Origin: Methanospirillum hungatei
GTDB taxonomy: Archaea; Halobacteriota; Methanomicrobia; Methanomicrobiales; Methanospirillaceae
Length of the DNA: 12,039 nucleotides
Direction of reading: 5' to 3'
NCBI RefSeq assembly: GCF_020216685.1
Contig: NZ_JAIWNS010000159.1
Location: 1 to 12,039 of the forward strand
Shown here: one piece after another, positions 1 to 5,889 of the stretch
Layout of the letters: every line of letters begins with the position of its first letter
How positions within the stretch are numbered: the first letter of the stretch is position 1
Notes under the pieces: generated by a model
Told to the model about the DNA's origin: nothing
The model's database searches: none
What the model saw: the letters and a program-made list of their open reading frames with translations, nothing else
Translations under genes and position numbers: made by a program

Positions 1-195
1 GAATCCTGGCTGGTCAGACATTTTTTTGAAAGTTTCATTCAGAACGCGAAAGTGACGGCTCATATGAACATATCCGGATTTTCGGATCATCATAAATGCG
101 AGGCACTCTTTAAGGCATTTGGAATTGCACTGCACTCGGCAACAAAAATAGTCTACAATGACGGTCAGGTTCCAAGTACAAAAGGTGTGCTGTAA
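1..195 (+). CDS. hisB: Imidazoleglycerol-phosphate dehydratase, C-terminal part (5' end outside window)
   Basis: The open frame runs from base 1 to a TAA at 193-195 and encodes the last 64 residues of HisB, which dehydrates imidazole glycerol phosphate to imidazole acetol phosphate in histidine synthesis in the cytoplasm. Visible hallmarks are the second metal-binding cluster SDHHKCEALFKAFG (a DHHxxE signature whose His and Glu bind Mn) and the family's typical C-terminus PSTKGVL. The gene is cut only by the window edge and nothing in the visible part looks broken. It faces the histone gene, with about 94 bases between the two stop codons. The product is near certain from these motifs; the rest of the gene cannot be judged here. 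Confidence 0.93.
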   Translation, partial: ESWLVRHFFESFIQNAKVTAHMNISGFSDHHKCEALFKAFGIALHSATKIVYNDGQVPSTKGVL

Positions 196-221
196 CGAAA
201 GAAATCAACCCCATCCGAGCA

Positions 222-263
222 CACATATATTTATTTCTTTGAGGTAAGGAGATTTCTGTTTTT
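222..263 (+). terminator. T-rich tracts after hisB, possible terminator
   Basis: Downstream of the hisB stop the plus strand carries two T-rich stretches, at about 225-240 and 257-263. Archaeal RNA polymerase commonly terminates at runs of T without needing a hairpin. The assignment rests only on composition and position between convergent genes. Confidence 0.4.
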
Positions 264-279
264 GAATAAGTCAAAGGTG

Positions 280-301
280 GAGAATGCTTTTAGGCATTCT
301 C
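280..301 (-). terminator. Perfect hairpin across the histone stop codon
   Basis: GAGAATGC (280-287) and GCATTCTC (294-301) are exact reverse complements separated by a 6-base loop. The histone stop codon (TAA on the minus strand, 290-292) falls in the loop and the last codons form one arm. The RNA of either strand would fold here. No T run follows immediately on the minus strand, so it may protect the 3' end or aid termination rather than act as a bacterial-type terminator. Confidence 0.45.
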
Positions 302-496
302 TGCGGCCATCTTGACGTCTTCTTCCTTAATTGTTTTTCTACCTGCATGCTGGGCAAGGCGGTTTGCTTCCCTGGTCAGGTTTGCAATGTAGTCTTCTGC
401 TTTTGCTACAAGAGCTGCTGCTGCATCGCTTCCCACACGCTCAGCCCCATTCTTCTTTGCAATTCTTACAACTGCTGCAATAGGTAAGTCTGCCAT
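290..496 (-). CDS. Archaeal histone (HMf/HTa-type single histone fold)
   Basis: This 68-residue protein is a minimal histone fold that dimerises and wraps DNA in archaeal chromatin. The family pattern is clear: an N-terminal LPIAAVVRIAKKNGAERV helix, a long central helix, and the C-terminal AGRKTIKEEDVKMA segment, whose RKT contacts DNA and whose following helix forms the dimer core. There are no tails, and the length matches HMfA/HMfB (67-70 residues). The ATG at 494-496 is supported by a purine-rich Shine-Dalgarno sequence on the minus strand, GAGGTAGAGG, at about 500-509. The gene is monocistronic: hisB faces its 3' end and mmp4 ends 167 bases upstream. Candidate promoters and a palindromic operator-like cluster lie upstream and are listed separately. 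Family identity is very secure. Whether this is the cell's only histone cannot be seen here. Confidence 0.97.
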   Translation of the reverse strand: MADLPIAAVVRIAKKNGAERVGSDAAAALVAKAEDYIANLTREANRLAQHAGRKTIKEEDVKMAAENA

Positions 497-527
497 AGTC
501 CTCTACCTCAAAACAAAGTATATTGAT

Positions 528-543
528 ATCTATTTAAATATTT
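528..543 (-). promoter_or_regulatory. Proximal BRE/TATA box of the histone gene
   Basis: On the minus strand the sequence CGAAATATTTAAATAG combines a purine-rich BRE-like start with an ATTTAAAT TATA core centred near 534. A start site about 25 bases downstream would fall near 508-510, giving a very short leader that just includes the Shine-Dalgarno sequence. Confidence 0.55.
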
Positions 544-560
544 CGAGATTATCTCGAGAT
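544..560. promoter_or_regulatory. Overlapping CGAGAT inverted repeats, operator-like
   Basis: Three copies of one half-site are packed into 17 bases: CGAGAT (544-549), ATCTCG (551-556) and CGAGAT (555-560). The first two form an inverted repeat with a 1-base spacer, and the last two form a perfect 10-base palindrome, ATCTCGAGAT (551-560). The cluster abuts the BRE/TATA element of the histone gene on its upstream side, a position where a bound factor could activate or repress. No binding protein can be named from the sequence. Confidence 0.45.
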
Positions 561-589
561 TTTCAATATTCTGACCTGTTAAGAGTAGA

Positions 590-601
590 TTTTTATATTT
601 C
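590..601 (-). promoter_or_regulatory. Distal TATA box candidate for the histone gene
   Basis: The minus strand reads GAAATATAAAAA, an excellent archaeal BRE/TATA match centred near 595. A start near 568 would give a leader of about 70 bases containing the CGAGAT palindromes. It may be an alternative to the proximal box. Confidence 0.4.
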
Positions 602-644
602 ATGAGATTAGGTTTCAGAGATGAACAATCGGATGCATTATTGT

Positions 645-657
645 AAAGAAATAAAAT
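645..657 (-). terminator. T-rich tract just after mmp4
   Basis: A few bases past the mmp4 stop the minus strand reads ATTTTATTTCTTT, the kind of T-rich tract at which archaeal polymerase stops. No stable hairpin precedes it. Confidence 0.45.
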
Positions 658-663
658 TCCGCT

Positions 664-1458
664 TTAAATTGAAGTTTTTTTCAGGAAAGATAACTCAATG
701 AGATTATCTGCGAGATTTAGCGCGTGTAGATAGTTCGGGTTAACGCGCGAAGTATCTACGAAGATTTTTGGGATATTCAGAACTGGTGCCCCATGAGAAC
801 GCCCTCTCCCAAGAAATAACAGTGTTCTAAAGATTAAATTTCCTGATACACCATCAGGAGCTACAATAAATCCTGAGTCCTGTACTGCTTCTTCTATGAG
901 GATACCTCTGTGAACTCCTCCGGTCAGACGGGCAACCAGTTCTGCATCAGCAAGGCTTCTGTCAACGGCAGGATGACGACCGACATCATCCAGACGACCC
1001 CCTGAGAGAACGGTCACTTTTTCAGAAAGTCCGAACTTCTGACAGAGCGGTTTTACTTTTTCTATAAGGGATACTTTGTCAGAAATGGTCCATCCTTCAT
1101 CTATCCCTACCGGCCCGAGGAAGAAGCGAGAGCCGTCTGCAGTCTCTAAGAGGACAACTCGTTCAAGTGTGGCTACACTGGCAGTCTCTTTTAACAGTTG
1201 CAATGTATGATGTGAGGATAATGTCCCCCGTATCGCTGCATCAACAGTCCCGGAAAAAAGATCTGATATCAGGTCCTGCTCCGGATGTTCAGAAATAATT
1301 GAATGAAAACGGGGTGGAGCAGATGTCTGAAGATCCGAATGCAGGTAACACCTGATCGTTGACCTCCCTGAATAGGATGAGATTCCCAAAAACACCCGCT
1401 CAGGATCACTCCTGATACCAATGCCAATGACTGATGATTTTTCAGGGATATGTTCCAA
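664..1458 (-). CDS. mmp4: Methanogenesis marker protein 4 (MtxX-like, phosphotransacetylase-related fold)
   Basis: The 264-residue protein matches the methanogen marker 4 family, sometimes called MtxX, which is found in methanogens and whose biochemical role is not settled. The central and C-terminal part looks like phosphotransacetylases and related isocitrate dehydrogenase-like folds: [10 protein letters not shown] (about 152-161), a conserved [13 protein letters not shown] stretch, and [13 protein letters not shown] (about 201-213), which lines up with the phosphotransacetylase PNLxxGN loop. Translation appears to begin at TTG (1456-1458). An in-frame TAA lies only nine bases upstream, and GGAGGGG sits at normal Shine-Dalgarno distance, inside the end of mmp2. 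The first 17 bases overlap mmp2, so translational coupling is likely. An acyl-phosphate type reaction is conceivable from the fold, but no function is demonstrated by the sequence. The family call is from recognition, not a search. Confidence 0.85.
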   Translation of the reverse strand: MEHIPEKSSVIGIGIRSDPERVFLGISSYSGRSTIRCYLHSDLQTSAPPRFHSIISEHPEQDLISDLFSGTVDAAIRGTLSSHHTLQLLKETASVATLERVVLLETADGSRFFLGPVGIDEGWTISDKVSLIEKVKPLCQKFGLSEKVTVLSGGRLDDVGRHPAVDRSLADAELVARLTGGVHRGILIEEAVQDSGFIVAPDGVSGNLIFRTLLFLGRGRSHGAPVLNIPKIFVDTSRVNPNYLHALNLADNLIELSFLKKTSI

Positions 1459-2443
1459 GATGCATTACCCCTCCGTTTTTCGAAAAGTCAAAGACAAGTG
1501 CAGAAGAGTTATTATTGTGAATACGAAGTTCCCCTGAATCATTCACGGTCCCAATACTACATGCGGTCATACCACACTTATAAAACAGACTGAAAATAGT
1601 GTCAACATGTTCACTCTTTGCGGTTAGAACAAAACCCATTCCCGGATACATCCGGAGCCAGTGATCAAAGGTGATGTTATACTCATCCAGGTCAGGATGG
1701 GGCACTGCAGTGAGATCAATATCTGCTCCTTTTCCAGATACTTCAAGTAACATGCCCAGTGTTCCAATGATCCCAGGATTGGATATGTCCTTGCCTGCTG
1801 TAACGAGTTTTCGGGATCCGATCTCCTCCATTACCCTGATCTGACCACGAACCTCCTCTGCGGTTCGCAACGTTGCACTGTCCCAGTTTAATGCACAGGA
1901 TGGATGAACCCTGCCTTTTAAGTCTATTGCAATAAGGACGTTATCTCCGGAGCATGCTGTATTGCTGTAGATAATATTCTCAAGTGGGGCAATACCGAGG
2001 ATTGCAACATCAATTACGCTGTATGGAGTGTCCGGATGCAGGTGCCCGCCGACGATCGGCACACCAAATTGTCTGGACGCATCATGCATACCCGCAATGA
2101 CCTGCTTTTTTATGGTATCATTTGAAATTGAGAACACATCCACCATGGCGAGTGGTTTTCCTCCCATGGCAGCAATGTCATGAATATTTACAAGGACTGC
2201 ACAATACCCTGCCCAGTAGGGATCAGCATCCATAAGTTTACTCCAGATCCCATCTGCTGCCAGGAGCAACGCATCAGATCCGTTTTTAATTACTGCAGCA
2301 TCTTCCCCAAATGATGCGACAACAGCCTGAGAATCAATCTGAAGATCCCGAACCATTGCACCAATTTCACTTTTCCGTCTCACTCCGTCATATGTTCTGA
2401 CAGCCTGTGCTATCTGTTCGGTGGAGCAGGTGTATTCTCCCAT
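1442..2443 (-). CDS. mmp2: Methanogenesis marker protein 2 (AIR synthase-related, PurM/SelD/HypE-like ATP-binding protein)
   Basis: This protein of about 333 residues belongs to the AIR synthase-related superfamily (PurM, SelD, ThiL, HypE), whose members use ATP to activate an oxygen or a small acid. Diagnostic motifs are SFGEDAAVI (about 44-52), the AADG strand (about 62-65), and NIHDIAAMGGKP (about 86-97), the glycine-rich segment that binds ATP-Mg in the family. A C-terminal half with GKDISNPG and GMGFVLT follows the usual second PurM domain. The overall sequence fits methanogen marker 2, whose substrate is unknown. I place the start at the ATG at 2441-2443, because family members begin about ten residues before the conserved RTYDGVRRK-like segment and a TATA-like box near 2486 would start RNA near 2460. 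A longer form from GTG at 2477-2479 is possible. mmp4 overlaps its 3' end by 17 bases. Confidence 0.85.
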   Translation of the reverse strand: MGEYTCSTEQIAQAVRTYDGVRRKSEIGAMVRDLQIDSQAVVASFGEDAAVIKNGSDALLLAADGIWSKLMDADPYWAGYCAVLVNIHDIAAMGGKPLAMVDVFSISNDTIKKQVIAGMHDASRQFGVPIVGGHLHPDTPYSVIDVAILGIAPLENIIYSNTACSGDNVLIAIDLKGRVHPSCALNWDSATLRTAEEVRGQIRVMEEIGSRKLVTAGKDISNPGIIGTLGMLLEVSGKGADIDLTAVPHPDLDEYNITFDHWLRMYPGMGFVLTAKSEHVDTIFSLFYKCGMTACSIGTVNDSGELRIHNNNSSALVFDFSKNGGVMHLGTYP

Positions 2444-2480
2444 GGCCCAAAATCTCACTCTTTTTTTCTGTTTCATCACT

Positions 2481-2490
2481 CATAAAATGT
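2481..2490 (-). promoter_or_regulatory. TATA-like box for mmp2-mmp4
   Basis: The minus strand reads ACATTTTATG, about 40 bases ahead of the preferred mmp2 ATG. RNA starting near 2460 would carry a short leader with a weak GTGAG ribosome site. The match to consensus is moderate. Confidence 0.35.
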
Positions 2491-2549
2491 CTTATTTGGT
2501 TCAGAATTTACCAAAGACCAGACTCCATGCTTGTCAGTAATGTTCATGC

Positions 2550-2559
2550 GGTTTATCTT
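2550..2559 (+). promoter_or_regulatory. TATA-like box for rfcL
   Basis: GGTTTATCTT lies about 28 bases before the rfcL ATG, which suggests a leaderless or nearly leaderless transcript. That agrees with the lack of a Shine-Dalgarno sequence directly before the ATG. The 139 bases between the mmp2 and rfcL starts hold these two divergent promoters and nothing else that I can support. Confidence 0.4.
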
Positions 2560-2582
2560 CATAGCCGGCACATATAATCGGG

Positions 2583-4034
2583 ATGGACTGGGCTGAGAAG
2601 TATCGTCCCCGGCATCTGAATGAGATGGTGGGCAACCGGGAAGCATTGCACCAGATGAGTGAGTGGGCGACCCGGTGGACAGTGGAATCCCCTCCGCTCA
2701 TACTCTATGGTAAGCCCGGTATCGGAAAAACTTCCAGTGCGTGGGCACTTGCACATGACATGAACTGGGAAGTTGTGGAACTCAATGCGAGCGATCAACG
2801 AACCAAAGCCGTCATTGAAAAGGTTGCAGGTGGAAGCGCAAGTACGGGCTCACTCACCGGTGCCGCGAGAAAACTCATCATTCTTGATGAAGCAGACAAT
2901 CTTCAGGGAAATGCGGATCGCGGAGGAGCACGGGCAATCGCGGAAGTAATACGGCAGGCACGTCAGCCGCTGATTCTTATCGCCAATGATCTCTACGGGC
3001 TTGATGGTACTATCAGGAACCTGTGTACCAAAGTTCAGTTTAAAGCACTACCGGCAAAATCACTGGTTCCCAGACTTCGTGAGATCTGTTCACGCGAACA
3101 GCTGACCTGCTCTGCCCAGGCATTAAATGACATTGCCGAGCAGGCCGGTGGGGATATCAGGTCTGCAGTGACCATGCTGTATGCGTCTGCCATTGGGAAA
3201 GATACGGTGGGCGAGGATGATGTATCTATATCTGCAAAAGACAGTCGTGCCAGTATTTTTGATCTTGTTTCTGCAACGTTAGGCTATCGTCAGGTTCCTT
3301 CACTTCTTGATATGTCAATGTCTGTGGATGAAACACCGGATACTATCCTTCAATGGATTGAAGGAAATCTTGGTGTGCTCCCTGACCGAAAAAAGACAGC
3401 ACAGGCCTATGCTGCATTATCAAGGGCAGATATGTACCTGGGATATACATTTCTTACTCAATATTATACATTATGGCGGTATGCAACCTCAGTCATGCTC
3501 TACGGGGTACATGATGTAATGAAGGGCCGGCCATCAGGATATGCCAAGATCATGCCCCCGTCACGATGGAGACAGATGTCTGTTGCGAAAAAACAGAAGA
3601 CGATACGGGAGCAGATGTTATCCGATATCGGAACATCGATGCATATGTCCGCCTCTACAGTCCGGAACCTATATCTCTGTCCGATCTCTCTGCTTGCAAA
3701 ACAATTCCCAGAGCAGTTTGCGAGGAGCTATGATCTGGATGTGGATACACTTGACATCCTGATACATGATCCCATCACATCAAAATCGATAATAAAGAAG
3801 ATCGAAGATGAGAAGAAGCAGATTGAGAAGGAACTGAAAAAGAAGAAGAAAGATGAGGACGCAAAGGGCAAAAAAGCCAGGGGATCGAAGAAGGAGAAGG
3901 AACCTATAGGACAGGAGACCCCCTCGATTGACTCATTCTCCGGACAGGAACCGGGAACTCTCCCTGAACAAACGTCCACTGTACCGGTGGAAAAGGATAA
4001 GAAATCGTCTCAGTCAACCCTTTTCAATTTTTAA
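2583..4034 (+). CDS. rfcL: Replication factor C large subunit (clamp loader)
   Basis: The 483-residue protein is the large subunit of the archaeal clamp loader, which with RfcS opens and loads the PCNA sliding clamp at primer ends. It starts with the RFC-box sequence MDWAEKYRPRHLNEMVG. The Walker A motif is GKPGIGKT (43-50) and Walker B is LIILDEAD (98-105). Where small subunits carry the SRC arginine-finger motif, this one has RNLCTK (about 145-150), as expected for a large subunit. A sensor-2 type GGDIRSAV motif follows, then the collar domain. Residues from about 400 are a highly charged Lys/Glu-rich tail, followed by a Ser/Thr/Pro linker. The protein ends in QSTLFNF, a PCNA-interacting (PIP) motif like the C-terminal one of other archaeal RfcL proteins. 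Its last 11 bases overlap the convergent UPF0146 gene. Identification is secure. Confidence 0.97.
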   Translation: MDWAEKYRPRHLNEMVGNREALHQMSEWATRWTVESPPLILYGKPGIGKTSSAWALAHDMNWEVVELNASDQRTKAVIEKVAGGSASTGSLTGAARKLIILDEADNLQGNADRGGARAIAEVIRQARQPLILIANDLYGLDGTIRNLCTKVQFKALPAKSLVPRLREICSREQLTCSAQALNDIAEQAGGDIRSAVTMLYASAIGKDTVGEDDVSISAKDSRASIFDLVSATLGYRQVPSLLDMSMSVDETPDTILQWIEGNLGVLPDRKKTAQAYAALSRADMYLGYTFLTQYYTLWRYATSVMLYGVHDVMKGRPSGYAKIMPPSRWRQMSVAKKQKTIREQMLSDIGTSMHMSASTVRNLYLCPISLLAKQFPEQFARSYDLDVDTLDILIHDPITSKSIIKKIEDEKKQIEKELKKKKKDEDAKGKKARGSKKEKEPIGQETPSIDSFSGQEPGTLPEQTSTVPVEKDKKSSQSTLFNF

Positions 4035-4422
4035 CATATATATGAAGAGGGACTTCACATCCGGGCAGGGGGGCAGGCCGGTCTGCTCCTTCAAACCCCA
4101 GATGATAGACGACAAGATCTGCATGAACATAGTGTGCAAGTCTTATGAGCGGAGGAATCATCTCTTCCACCGGTCGTATTGCATAGATACAATCACAACC
4201 CTGATAGAGCCCTGGTTCGGGATTTGATACATCATCTTTCACGTACGGAATCCATGAATTGACGGGAGGATCGATGATATCCACACATCTGATTAATATC
4301 CCTGATCTGAATAACAGGTTTGCAGTATGAAGGTTTGTTCCGGCTCCGGCTTCAATTACTGAGCGGTACCGTCCGGCAATGAATCTTGCAATCGCCGTCT
4401 CAATATATTTATACCCGCTCAT
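4024..4422 (-). CDS. UPF0146 family protein, Rossmann-like, methyltransferase-like
   Basis: The 132-residue protein matches the archaeal UPF0146 family of unknown function. After a helix, the segment SVIEAGAGTNLHTANLL (about residues 21-37) looks like the first strand and glycine-rich loop of a SAM-dependent methyltransferase. It is followed by RCVDIIDP, with an acidic residue at the end of strand two as in nucleotide- or SAM-binding folds. The protein is much shorter than a full methyltransferase and no catalytic motif such as NPPY is visible, so enzyme activity is only a possibility. The ATG at 4420-4422 lies 17 bases from the amzA start, and the stop overlaps the end of rfcL by 11 bases. 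No Shine-Dalgarno sequence is evident, in keeping with a leaderless or very short-leader message. Confidence 0.8.
   Translation of the reverse strand: MSGYKYIETAIARFIAGRYRSVIEAGAGTNLHTANLLFRSGILIRCVDIIDPPVNSWIPYVKDDVSNPEPGLYQGCDCIYAIRPVEEMIPPLIRLAHYVHADLVVYHLGFEGADRPAPLPGCEVPLHIYVKN
4402..4411 (+). promoter_or_regulatory. TATA box of amzA, inside the UPF0146 coding sequence
   Basis: AATATATTTA, continuing into TATACC, is an AT-rich box about 30 bases ahead of the amzA ATG at 4440. It predicts a start near 4434 and so an almost leaderless message. It lies within the first codons of the divergent UPF0146 gene. Confidence 0.5.
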
Positions 4423-4439
4423 TACCCAGTTTATTGGAG

Positions 4440-4985
4440 ATGAATATCCTTATTTTTTGGGATCGGGGCGCTCCGGCCGGTCTTGAAATACCGGTTGCCC
4501 GGATCATCTCTCAAATCATGGATATTCCGGCTGAAGTGTGTGAGAGCCCGGTTCTTTATAACGGGTTTGACAGGAGCAGAAACCAGTTTGATGCAAGTGC
4601 AATATTAACCTGTCTTGATGTTTTTTCCCGCCGGAATGAAGAAAAAAGATTTATTTTACTGGTAACCGGAGATGATATCTTCAGACCGGGCACCAGATAC
4701 GTATTTGGTCTCTCCCGTCCGGCAACAGGGACGGCTGTAATCTCATCTGCCAGACTGAGAAATGAATACTGGGGTCTTCCGTCAGATGAGATGATGCTCA
4801 TTGACCGGTTATCACGGGAAGGAGCCCATGAGATTGGTCATCTCTTACATCTTGATCACTGTACCAATACTTCATGCATTATGGCAAACCCGCTCACCCT
4901 CGATGACCTTGACAGTAAGAAATCAATGCTCTGTCAGACCTGTATGAGCAAAGTACAAAATAGTCCGTTATCAGTTCGGCTATAA
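4440..4985 (+). CDS. amzA: Archaemetzincin (M54 family zinc metallopeptidase) with an unusual zinc motif
   Basis: The 181-residue protein is an archaemetzincin, a small metzincin-clan zinc protease. The active site segment reads HEIGHLLHLDHC: three zinc-ligand His residues and the general-base Glu are in place, followed by CxxxxC, the CIM Met-turn (C-x-M), and a CQTC pair. Together these give the archaemetzincin pattern with its structural zinc cysteines. The position normally held by Gly (HExxHxxG) is His here. I choose the ATG at 4440 because it begins the conserved NILIFWD strand and because the TATA box at 4402-4411 lies between it and an upstream in-frame ATG at 4386. GGAG abuts the ATG too closely to be a good ribosome site. 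The physiological substrate is unknown for the family. The gene converges on the TPR gene with three bases between stops. Confidence 0.92.
   Translation: MNILIFWDRGAPAGLEIPVARIISQIMDIPAEVCESPVLYNGFDRSRNQFDASAILTCLDVFSRRNEEKRFILLVTGDDIFRPGTRYVFGLSRPATGTAVISSARLRNEYWGLPSDEMMLIDRLSREGAHEIGHLLHLDHCTNTSCIMANPLTLDDLDSKKSMLCQTCMSKVQNSPLSVRL
4448..4460 (-). promoter_or_regulatory. TATA-like box of the UPF0146 gene, inside amzA
   Basis: The minus strand reads CCAAAAAATAAGG about 30 bases ahead of the UPF0146 ATG. It lies in the first codons of amzA. RNA would start near 4427, giving a leader of only about five bases. Confidence 0.4.
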
Positions 4986-5005
4986 AAATTATATATATAG
5001 TTTTT
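4984..5005. terminator. Shared AT-rich terminator between amzA and the TPR gene
   Basis: AAAAA (4984-4988) and TTTTT (5001-5005) flank an ATTATATATATAG core, so each strand ends in five T residues just past, or at, a stop codon. This would serve as a bidirectional terminator for the two convergent genes. Confidence 0.55.
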
Positions 5006-5831
5006 CGAGAATCTCCAGATTTTCCCGTGCTATCTGATTATCAGGATTCAGCTGAACTGCCTTTCGGTATGCTTCGATGGATTCATTGTATGATTTCATT
5101 GCATAGAGAACATTTCCAAGATTATACCATCCCTGGTCAAATTCTGGTTTCGTCTGTGTTGCATTAGAGAGGGCATCTCGTGCTTCTTCTGTTCGCCCTG
5201 TCAGATAGAGTATCCTTCCATAATTATTCCATGCATATCCATTTTCAGGATCAAGGCTGGTCGCTTTGGACAGTGCCTCTACTGCCTCATCATATCTTTT
5301 ATCTTCTGCATAAGCCCATCCCAGGTTATTCCAGGCATCTGAAAAGTCAGGATCCAGTTCAAGGGCTTTATTCAGAACAGGAATTGCTTCGGTAAGTGCC
5401 CCCGTCCTGATAAGAGAATATCCTTTTGTACTCCATGCATATTTATTGTCCGGGCCGGTTCTCGTTGCCGTCTCCAAAGCCTCCAGCGCTTTTTCATAAT
5501 CCCCGAGTTCATTATATGCCCATCCTATGTTAGTCCATGCAATCGTATGATTGGGTTCCAATCTGGTCGCGTTTTCAAGGGGAGGTATTGCATCAGGAAA
5601 CCGACCCAGATTATTCAGAGCATATCCAATTGAATTCCAGACCTCCGGATTTGTAGTATTGGATTTGACATATTCCTCAAGGATGGCAAGTCCTTCCTGA
5701 AAAGAGCCGTTCTGTATCAGATCTATTCCTGGTGCAGGGTCAGTACCCGTTTCCGTTGCTTGGCTTGCTGGGAAAAAGAAAAAAACCAAAGACAAGAGTA
5801 TGAAGAGATGTATTGGTGTCTTCAGAAACAT
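4989..5831 (-). CDS. Secreted tetratricopeptide repeat protein
   Basis: The 280-residue protein begins with a typical export signal: a short basic start, a hydrophobic core over about residues 8-20 (LFILLSLVFFFFP), and a likely cut near ASQA. No lipobox Cys is present. Six complete 34-residue TPR units follow, marked by Trp at 65, 99, 133, 167, 201 and 235, exactly 34 apart. A partial repeat precedes them and a C-terminal capping helix closes the array. Several N-x-S/T sequons (for example near 58, 87, 94, 223 and 249) would allow archaeal N-glycosylation outside the cell. TPR arrays bind partner proteins; the partner is not apparent. No Shine-Dalgarno sequence is seen and a TATA-like box lies about 27 bases upstream, so the message is probably leaderless. 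It is likely an independent unit after the long operon. Confidence 0.9.
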   Translation of the reverse strand: MFLKTPIHLFILLSLVFFFFPASQATETGTDPAPGIDLIQNGSFQEGLAILEEYVKSNTTNPEVWNSIGYALNNLGRFPDAIPPLENATRLEPNHTIAWTNIGWAYNELGDYEKALEALETATRTGPDNKYAWSTKGYSLIRTGALTEAIPVLNKALELDPDFSDAWNNLGWAYAEDKRYDEAVEALSKATSLDPENGYAWNNYGRILYLTGRTEEARDALSNATQTKPEFDQGWYNLGNVLYAMKSYNESIEAYRKAVQLNPDNQIARENLEILEKLYI

Positions 5832-5851
5832 AATAGTATGAGATAATCATT

Positions 5852-5863
5852 GAAAAATAAAGG
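5852..5863 (-). promoter_or_regulatory. TATA box of the TPR gene and T-rich end of the upstream operon
   Basis: The minus strand reads CCTTTATTTTTC, centred about 27 bases before the TPR ATG. It fits a leaderless promoter, and its T run could also help end transcripts coming from the M42 peptidase gene. Confidence 0.45.
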
Positions 5864-5889
5864 TTTTATTGATATGTGATCTTCAATCT

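Noticed and set aside
196..289. Possible small RNA in the gap between hisB and the histone gene
   Set aside because: Only T-rich tracts and the stop-codon hairpin are present, with no promoter or extended structure to support a separate RNA.
621..700. Small plus-strand frame starting at ATG 621 in the gap between the histone and mmp4 genes
   Set aside because: It is short, has no ribosome site, and runs into the 3' end of mmp4. It has no sign of coding.
3728..3979. Minus-strand frame with long Phe/Ser runs
   Set aside because: The Phe/Ser runs are the reverse of the Lys/Glu-rich tail of RfcL and not a membrane protein.
4386..4439. Longer N-terminus for amzA starting at the upstream ATG
   Set aside because: The likely TATA box lies downstream of that ATG, and the extra residues precede the conserved first strand of the family.
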